NCBI GenBank assembly: GCA_001825565.1
Contig: MHXM01000163.1
Span: forward strand, 1,268 to 10,528
Reading direction: 5' to 3'
Source of the DNA: Desulfuromonadaceae bacterium GWC2_58_13
Lineage (GTDB): Bacteria > Desulfobacterota > Desulfuromonadia > Desulfuromonadales > Trichloromonadaceae
Length of the DNA stretch: 9,261 nucleotides
Shown here: piece by piece, positions 7,001 through 9,261 of the stretch
How the letters are laid out: each line of letters starts with the position of its first letter
How positions within the stretch are numbered: position 1 is the first letter of the stretch
Notes under the pieces: model-generated
Database searches by the model: none
What the model was told of the DNA's origin: nothing
Seen by the model: the letters and a program-made list of their open reading frames with translations, nothing else
Program-made: the position numbers and the translations under genes

Positions 7001-7375
7001 TCAGATTCGGCGTGATTCCGCCGTGGAATAGCACCAGATCATAGCCAAAACCCAACCAATAACCGACCAGCCGAAGAATAAATTGGTAAAAAAAATGGAT
7101 CGCCGGCTGGGGTGCTTTTTTTTGAAGGCAATGATCGTTGGCACTAAATAAATAGACAATCCCAGCAGCAGATAAAATGCCATGTCCCAGTGCATGACGG
7201 TTTCGACAAATGCTATGAATTGTTGATAACCATCCTTTGCTGAACCTATCAGCATGACCCACATAAATTTAGACACGGGAATAATGAGAAAAGCCACGGT
7301 CGAATAAAGCACGCCCAATAAAAGAACGACGGCCACTATGTTGACCAGCATGTTTTTAAGTTTAGATCTATCCAT
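7001..7375 (-). CDS. Superinfection-immunity (Imm) family small membrane protein
   Basis: This 124-residue protein has three hydrophobic segments at about 10-32, 66-84 and 95-115. The second half carries the family hallmark: SIYLVPTIIAFKKKHPSRRS followed by NLFFGWSVIGWVLAMIW. This is the pattern of the superinfection immunity family (T4 Imm-like, Pfam Imm_superinfect). Members are inner-membrane proteins; in phage T4, Imm blocks DNA injection by related phages. Many bacterial chromosomal members have no tested role, so anti-phage function here is an inference. The start is supported by AAAGGAG (plus-strand 7386-7392), about 10 nt before the ATG. The gene stands alone on its strand, with no phage gene beside it. 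It is visibly more AT-rich than the flanking genes, suggesting acquisition. The N-terminal extension with its own membrane helix is longer than the minimal two-helix core. Confidence 0.82.
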   Translation of the reverse strand: MDRSKLKNMLVNIVAVVLLLGVLYSTVAFLIIPVSKFMWVMLIGSAKDGYQQFIAFVETVMHWDMAFYLLLGLSIYLVPTIIAFKKKHPSRRSIFFTNLFFGWSVIGWVLAMIWCYSTAESRRI

Positions 7376-7420
7376 TTAAACGGATCTCCTTTGGTTCATG
7401 GTTGCCTGACGGCTCCAGGG

Positions 7421-7612
7421 TTACGGGAGGCTTGCCGACACTGGCGAGCTACGGAGTGGCCCTCGGTTGATTCTTCCAGGGCGATCGGTGGTTGTTCGGC
7501 GTTTTCGACGACCGGGGAATTGTACTGCCACCAGAGCTTGTTCGGCAACCGCCAGTTTTGCTTTTTTGATTCCGGAGGTCGGCGTCAAATATTTCAGCGT
7601 CTTACGTTCGGC
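7421..7612 (-). pseudogene. Possible start-less coding relic upstream of the Imm-family gene
   Basis: A minus-strand frame runs from just after a stop at 7613-7615 to a TAA at 7421-7423, 63 codons without a stop. Its first half reads AERKTLKYLTPTSGIKKAKL and then AVAEQALVAVQFPGRRKR, which looks like real protein. The second half is Arg/Pro/Ser-rich and looks less so. There is no ATG, and the possible TTG or GTG starts lack a ribosome site. It ends 45 nt before the Imm-family start on the same strand. It could be a gene remnant, part of a dispersed repeat, or chance. I do not recognise it. Confidence 0.25.
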
Positions 7613-7815
7613 TTAACCGTTTGGAGTGAAAGCGTAGCGGTGTTACCCCCCGATAAAGCAACAAAACACATAAAACGAGTATCGAAGTTAAATAATTCCA
7701 AACTTACTGTCAATCCTATTGTGGGATAAGTCCCTGTAATAGTGATGGAGACGGTATGTCGAATGCAGGAAACCGCGCCCTTGGTGGCCTTGCCATTCTC
7801 AAAAACGGGCGTGTT

Positions 7816-7826
7816 TTTTGATTCGA
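7816..7826. promoter_or_regulatory. Upstream copy of the operator half-site
   Basis: TTTTGATTCGA at 7816-7826 is identical to 7869-7879, the left part of the dyad that overlaps the end of the promoter. The two copies are 53 bp apart, very near five helical turns, so both face the same side of DNA. The right half of a dyad is not conserved here. It may be a second, weaker regulator site upstream of the -35 element. Confidence 0.45.
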
Positions 7827-7842
7827 TATGCATAAAATTAAA

Positions 7843-7872
7843 TTGACAATGGCCTGTCCGGTTGGTTATTTT
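7843..7872 (+). promoter_or_regulatory. Candidate sigma70-type promoter of the ArsR-DUF2087-GIY-YIG gene
   Basis: A perfect -35 consensus TTGACA (7843-7848) is followed after 18 bp by TATTTT (7867-7872), matching four of six -10 bases. The start point would be near 7879, inside the operator dyad at 7872-7893. A bound regulator would therefore block initiation. The strong -35 with a modest -10 fits a regulated promoter. Confidence 0.6.
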
Positions 7873-7893
7873 GATTCGACAGTTATCGAATCA
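7872..7893. promoter_or_regulatory. Operator-like dyad, probable autoregulatory site of the ArsR-type protein
   Basis: TGATTCGA (7872-7879) and TCGAATCA (7886-7893) form a perfect 8-bp inverted repeat with a 6-bp spacer (22 bp in all). It overlaps the predicted transcription start and ends exactly where the AGGAGG ribosome site begins (7893-7898). ArsR-family dimers bind dyads of about this size at their own promoters. Binding by the adjacent gene's product is therefore the natural inference. In RNA the same dyad would make a short hairpin next to the ribosome site. Confidence 0.6.
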
Positions 7894-7904
7894 GGAGGCA
7901 TCCT

Positions 7905-8933
7905 ATGAAAACCGAACAAAGCATCGCCATCATGAAGGCCCTGGCCGATCAGTCGCGGTTGGCCATTGTCAATTCGCTGCTGGAATCGTCACAATATGTA
8001 GAAGAGCTGGCCAAGCGCCATGCCCTTGCTCCATCAACCGTGTCGTTCCATCTGCGCAAGCTTGAACAGGCCGGTCTGGTGACCAGCCGCAAGGAGCAGT
8101 ATTACGTGGTCATCCAGGCCAACGACGCCATTTTCGATACCACGCTGCGGGAGATCGTTTCGGCGACCCCGGTCGGCAGGGAGTTGCAGGATTCGCGCAT
8201 GGAGGACTACCGGCACAAGGTGCTCGATGCGTTCTTTCGCCACGGACGATTGGAAAAACTGCCGGCGCAACACAAAAAGCGGCTCATCGTGCTGGAGCAA
8301 TTCGCCGCGCGCTTCGAGCCGGAGCGCCGTTACAGCGAGCAGGAAGTGACAGGGCTGATCATGCCGCTGTTCGACGATTACTGCACCATCCGTCGTTTGC
8401 TGGTGGATGACGGGCTGATTCGCAGGGATGGGGCAACGTATTGGCGAAAGCCAAAAGTCGGTGAGCCGGCAGGGCAACCGGCTTTGCCGGTGCCTGGCGG
8501 GAAGGGGGCGGGGAACATGCGGAAAGTGACCAAACGCTCGGAAATCAAACGGGCCTATAAACAGCAGGCTCCCGCCATGGGCGTATTTCAGATTCGCAAC
8601 ACGGCTAACGGCAAGATCTATGTCGGCAGCAGCCGGAATCTGGAAGGCGAGCGCAACAGCCGGTTGTTTCAGTTGAAGATGGGGAAGATCGTTTTCAACC
8701 GGGAGTTGCAGCAGGATCTGACCCAGTACGGCGCGGATAAGTTCGAGTTTACCGTGCTCGCCGTGCTGGACAAACCGGAGCCGGAGATTGATGTCGAACC
8801 AGCGCTAGCCGCGCTGGAGTTGCATTGGCTTGAGCAGCTGCAACCGTTCGGGGAAGCCGGCTACAACAGCGCCAAGGGATATCGGCGCAGCTTGGAACAG
8901 TTGCAGACCAGGGGCGGAGTCAAGCTCCCCTGA
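7905..8933 (+). CDS. ArsR-type HTH - DUF2087 - GIY-YIG fusion protein
   Basis: This 342-residue protein has three parts. Residues 1-90 are an ArsR-type winged helix (IMKALADQSRLAIVNSLL; recognition region VEELAKRHALAPSTVSFHLR; beta-wing LVTSRKEQYYVVI). Residues about 104-181 match DUF2087 (HGRLEKLPAQHKKRLIVLEQ, RFEPERRYSEQEV, LVDDGLIRRDGATYWR). A Pro/Gly-rich linker (about 183-204) leads to a GIY-YIG-type domain at about 224-327: MGVFQIRN, ten residues between GVF (226-228) and YVG (239-241), SSRNLEG, then LELHWLEQLQPFGEAGYN. The GIY tyrosine is Phe228, so nuclease activity is uncertain. The only cysteine is C160, and the ArsR metal motif CxC is missing, so this is not a typical metal sensor. 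AGGAGG lies 6 nt before the ATG, and an operator-like dyad overlaps the promoter. An internal ATG at 8517 could yield the GIY-YIG part alone, but its G-rich upstream sequence is not a clear ribosome site. Confidence 0.85.
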   Translation: MKTEQSIAIMKALADQSRLAIVNSLLESSQYVEELAKRHALAPSTVSFHLRKLEQAGLVTSRKEQYYVVIQANDAIFDTTLREIVSATPVGRELQDSRMEDYRHKVLDAFFRHGRLEKLPAQHKKRLIVLEQFAARFEPERRYSEQEVTGLIMPLFDDYCTIRRLLVDDGLIRRDGATYWRKPKVGEPAGQPALPVPGGKGAGNMRKVTKRSEIKRAYKQQAPAMGVFQIRNTANGKIYVGSSRNLEGERNSRLFQLKMGKIVFNRELQQDLTQYGADKFEFTVLAVLDKPEPEIDVEPALAALELHWLEQLQPFGEAGYNSAKGYRRSLEQLQTRGGVKLP

Positions 8934-8941
8934 TGGGTGGA

Positions 8942-8970
8942 TTTACCACTATCAGGTCGATAAATACGAT
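8942..8970 (+). promoter_or_regulatory. Weak candidate promoter for the methyltransferase gene
   Basis: In the 99-bp gap, TTTACC (8942-8947) and TACGAT (8965-8970) are separated by 17 bp; each matches four of six consensus bases. The gap is AT-rich around it and shows no terminator after the fusion gene, so read-through from upstream is equally possible. The 8-bp dyad of the upstream gene does not recur here. Confidence 0.3.
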
Positions 8971-9032
8971 ATATTTCAATTGCGGTTTCGATCCGTTATC
9001 AAAGTTTTGCCGGTTAAGACGAGGAGGTTCCC

Positions 9033-9261
9033 ATGCCCCAGATATTCAAGGATCACTTTTCCCAGGTATCCGGCGCCTATCGGACGTTCAGGCCCGATTA
9101 CCCGAAGGAGCTGTTTCAGTGGCTGGCGGATATTTCCCCGCGCCGGGAATCCGCTCTCGATTGCGGTTGCGGCTCGGGACAGGCGGCGGTGGCTCTGGCG
9201 CGGCATTTTGCAAGGGTGTTCGCGGTAGATCCGAGCGCCGAGCAGATTGACCATGCCATTC
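9033..9261 (+). CDS. Class I SAM-dependent methyltransferase, N-terminal part (runs off the right edge)
   Basis: The frame is open for 76 codons to the window end. It starts MPQIFKDHFSQVSGAYRTFR, then PDYPKELFQWLADI. Motif I, the SAM-binding glycine loop, is LDCGCGSGQAAVALA. It is followed by motif II, VFAVDPSAEQID, whose Asp normally contacts the ribose. This is the start of a Methyltransf_11-type enzyme. The FKDHF...Y..FRPDYP opening is shared by a common group of small proteobacterial methyltransferases of unknown substrate. GAGGAGG (9021-9027) lies 5 nt before the ATG, a strong ribosome site. It follows the ArsR-type fusion gene in the same direction. ArsR-methyltransferase neighbours can mean arsenic methylation (ArsM), but no ArsM cysteine pattern is visible in this part, so that is not claimed. 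Confidence 0.88.
   Translation, partial: MPQIFKDHFSQVSGAYRTFRPDYPKELFQWLADISPRRESALDCGCGSGQAAVALARHFARVFAVDPSAEQIDHAI

Larger units (their letters stand above)
7376..7904. other. 529-nt region without a convincing gene
   Basis: Between the divergently placed Imm-family and ArsR-fusion genes I see no gene with a start, ribosome site and recognisable product. The left part (to about 7612) has a coding-like minus frame without a start codon, listed separately. The right part (about 7640-7740) is AT-rich with many A-runs. TTTTTTGATTC occurs twice (7562-7572 and 7814-7824). The last 90 nt hold the promoter and operator of the ArsR-type gene. Confidence 0.6.

Noticed and set aside
7391..7729. Plus-strand 112-codon frame in the empty region
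   Set aside because: No ribosome site before its ATG, Cys/Trp/Arg-rich antisense-like composition and no recognised family. It overlaps the minus-strand frame that looks more protein-like.
7594..7833. Minus-strand 79-codon frame over the AT-rich part of the gap
   Set aside because: No ribosome site and no recognisable features; it covers the promoter region of the ArsR-type gene.
6605..7904. Prophage or integrative element
   Set aside because: Apart from the Imm-family gene there is no integrase, structural gene, tRNA or att-like repeat; at most a small islet can be argued.
7905..9261. Arsenic-resistance operon (ArsR plus ArsM-like methyltransferase)
   Set aside because: The ArsR-type domain lacks the metal-binding cysteines, there is no arsenite pump or reductase gene, and the visible methyltransferase part has no ArsM-specific cysteines.
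1..9261. tRNA, rRNA or CRISPR array
   Set aside because: No cloverleaf-like sequence, rRNA signature or regularly spaced direct repeats were seen on either strand.

Overview
The window carries about ten genes or gene parts from a moderately GC-rich bacterium. The best guess is a deltaproteobacterium of the Desulfuromonadales type (Geobacter, Desulfuromonas or Pelobacter relatives). This rests on the density of cytoplasmic signalling proteins, especially an HDOD-containing histidine kinase coupled to a REC-PAS-GGDEF-EAL regulator, together with Spy-like and BaeS-like envelope-stress proteins. It is an inference from gene content, not from a marker gene.

Region 1 (1-2043) looks like an envelope-stress module. 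A BaeS-like membrane sensor kinase reads leftward off the window edge. Divergent from it are two exported proteins: a DUF6515-like/SH3-domain protein and a Spy/CpxP-family LTxxQ protein. They sit 45 nt apart and end at a clear intrinsic terminator (2005-2043). Spy is a classical BaeSR/CpxAR target, so the kinase may control the two periplasmic genes across the 200-bp divergent gap.

Region 2 (2166-6604) is a c-di-GMP two-component operon. A candidate sigma70-type promoter precedes a soluble HDOD-GAF-histidine kinase. Its stop codon overlaps the start of a response regulator with REC, PAS, GGDEF and EAL domains. Both c-di-GMP motifs and the RxxD inhibitory site look intact. Phosphorelay from the kinase to Asp81 of the regulator is the obvious model.

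Region 3 (6605-7904) is gene-poor and mosaic. It holds a short minus-strand coding-like relic, a 48-bp nearly perfect palindrome, an isolated minus-strand gene of the superinfection-immunity (Imm) membrane family with an AT-rich sequence, and a 529-nt stretch with no convincing gene. That stretch contains a second start-less coding-like frame and repeated TTTTTTGATTC-type motifs.

Region 4 (7816-9261) starts with a TTGACA promoter and an 8-6-8 dyad just upstream of an unusual three-part protein: ArsR-type winged helix, DUF2087 and a GIY-YIG-type domain. The dyad half-site is repeated 53 bp upstream, suggesting two operators and autoregulation. A class I SAM-dependent methyltransferase begins 99 bp downstream and runs off the right edge. 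The ArsR-DUF2087-GIY-YIG fusion with its two-site operator is the most novel-looking item in the window.
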